A stretch of DNA of 5,890 nt from an uncultured Dehalococcoidia bacterium (lineage in GTDB: Bacteria > Chloroflexota > Dehalococcoidia > Lucifugimonadales > GCA-2712585): the NCBI GenBank assembly GCA_913052045.1, contig CAJXDJ010000063.1:1-5890 (forward strand). The letters run 5' to 3'. The notes under the pieces were generated by a model. The model saw nothing but the letters and a program-made list of their open reading frames with translations, made no database searches and was not told the DNA's origin. The translations under genes and the position numbers were made by a program. Positions 5,511 to 5,890 of the stretch are shown in pieces. The first letter of the stretch is position 1. Every line of letters starts with the position of its first letter.

Positions 5511-5890
5511 ATGTCACGTAGCCCTTTTATTCCCACAGGAATAAGGGGCCAATATAACGTTGGTATGCCGATGCGGGACGGCATTCGGTTATCTGGAGAC
5601 TTTTTGTTCCCGACTGCGAACAAAGGTCCGTGGCCTGTAATACTCCTCCGAACCCCCTATGATAACGTCACCGAACACCTGATTGAAGAAGCTATCTTCT
5701 ACGCCCAACACGGATACGTATACGTTGCACAAGATGTCCGTGGAAGAGGAGATTCAGACGGTCAATTCTATCCTTGGGTGAACGAATTCAATGATGGACA
5801 CGACACAATAGAATGGCTGGGAACACAGTCTTGGTGTGACGGTAACATAGGAATGGTTGGAAGTTCTTACGCCGGTAATGTCCAATGGCA
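5511..5890 (+). CDS. CocE/NonD family serine hydrolase (3' end off window)
   Basis: This is the N-terminal part of an alpha/beta hydrolase of the X-Pro dipeptidyl-peptidase S15 / CocE family. These enzymes cleave esters or acyl-peptide bonds by a Ser-His-Asp triad. The 126 visible residues show MPMRDGIRLSGD (19-30), LLRTPYD (45-51) with Tyr50 at the oxyanion-hole position, QDVRGRGDSDGQF (74-86) and the nucleophile elbow GMVGSSYAG (114-122) with catalytic Ser119. The acid and His of the triad lie beyond the window; full CocE proteins are about 550-670 residues. The ATG at 5511 is chosen because GGAAG lies 4 nt upstream and the next in-frame Met (residue 19) would cut into the first strand. No secretion signal is visible. 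It begins 69 nt after the amidohydrolase stop on the same strand, so co-transcription is likely. Esterase, amidase and glutaryl-acylase activities cannot be told apart here. Confidence 0.9.
   Translation, partial: MSRSPFIPTGIRGQYNVGMPMRDGIRLSGDFLFPTANKGPWPVILLRTPYDNVTEHLIEEAIFYAQHGYVYVAQDVRGRGDSDGQFYPWVNEFNDGHDTIEWLGTQSWCDGNIGMVGSSYAGNVQW
5523..5548 (+). repeat. 11-bp inverted repeat with tetraloop in the start of the cocE-like gene
   Basis: The left arm CCTTTTATTCC (5523-5533) pairs with the right arm GGAATAAGGGG (5538-5548) around a CACA loop. There are nine Watson-Crick and two G-U pairs in RNA. It covers about codons 5-13 of the hydrolase gene. No T-run follows, so it is not an intrinsic terminator. 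A structure this close to the start codon could slow early translation or affect mRNA stability, which is inference. Confidence 0.5.

Noticed and set aside
5473..5544. Short frame from ATG 5473 overlapping the cocE-like start
   Set aside because: It is 23 codons in another frame with no ribosome binding site and overlaps a well-supported start.
1..5890. CRISPR arrays, tRNAs, insertion sequences, defence genes or phage genes
   Set aside because: I saw no regularly spaced repeats, no tRNA-like cloverleaf, no transposase or terminal repeats, and all long frames belong to metabolic or biogenesis families.

Overview
This 5.9-kb window looks bacterial and moderately AT-rich. It has two gene blocks facing away from each other across an intergenic region near 3272-3474. 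I cannot name the organism. The style of the CcmA/CcmB/CcmC proteins, the TTG starts, and the sulfite-oxidase-like enzyme next to a PF04909 amidohydrolase and a CocE-type hydrolase would suit a free-living, possibly marine Chloroflexota (SAR202-like) genome. That placement is inference only.

Left block, minus strand, read right to left: a membrane acyltransferase of the acyltransferase-3 family (2192-3271), then ccmA (1412-2161), ccmB (738-1415) and ccmC (from 671, running off the left edge). CcmA is the ATPase and CcmB the permease of the System I cytochrome c maturation ABC transporter. CcmC is the membrane protein that presents heme to CcmE. ccmA and ccmB overlap by 4 nt. ccmC follows after a 66-nt spacer that holds an 18-codon reading frame. 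A plausible sigma70-type promoter for ccmA sits across the stop codon of the acyltransferase gene, so the ccm genes may be expressed separately from it.

Right block, plus strand: a cytosolic sulfite-oxidase-fold molybdenum-cofactor enzyme (3475-4083, or from 3418), a PF04909 metal-dependent amidohydrolase (4222-5441), and the start of a CocE/NonD-family serine hydrolase (from 5511, running off the right edge). Together they look like a small catabolic set, but the substrate cannot be read from the sequence.

The two most useful corrections are about gene starts. The amidohydrolase has its metal-binding D-x-D-x-H motif upstream of the first usable start in its main frame. Its N-terminus continues in a neighbouring frame, so a 1-nt indel (mutation or assembly error) lies between 4296 and 4326. 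For the Mo enzyme, the longest possible TTG start coincides with a perfect TTGACA box, while a second TTG 57 nt downstream has an ideal GGAGGA ribosome binding site. I found no tRNA, rRNA, CRISPR array, insertion sequence or clear new multi-gene system.
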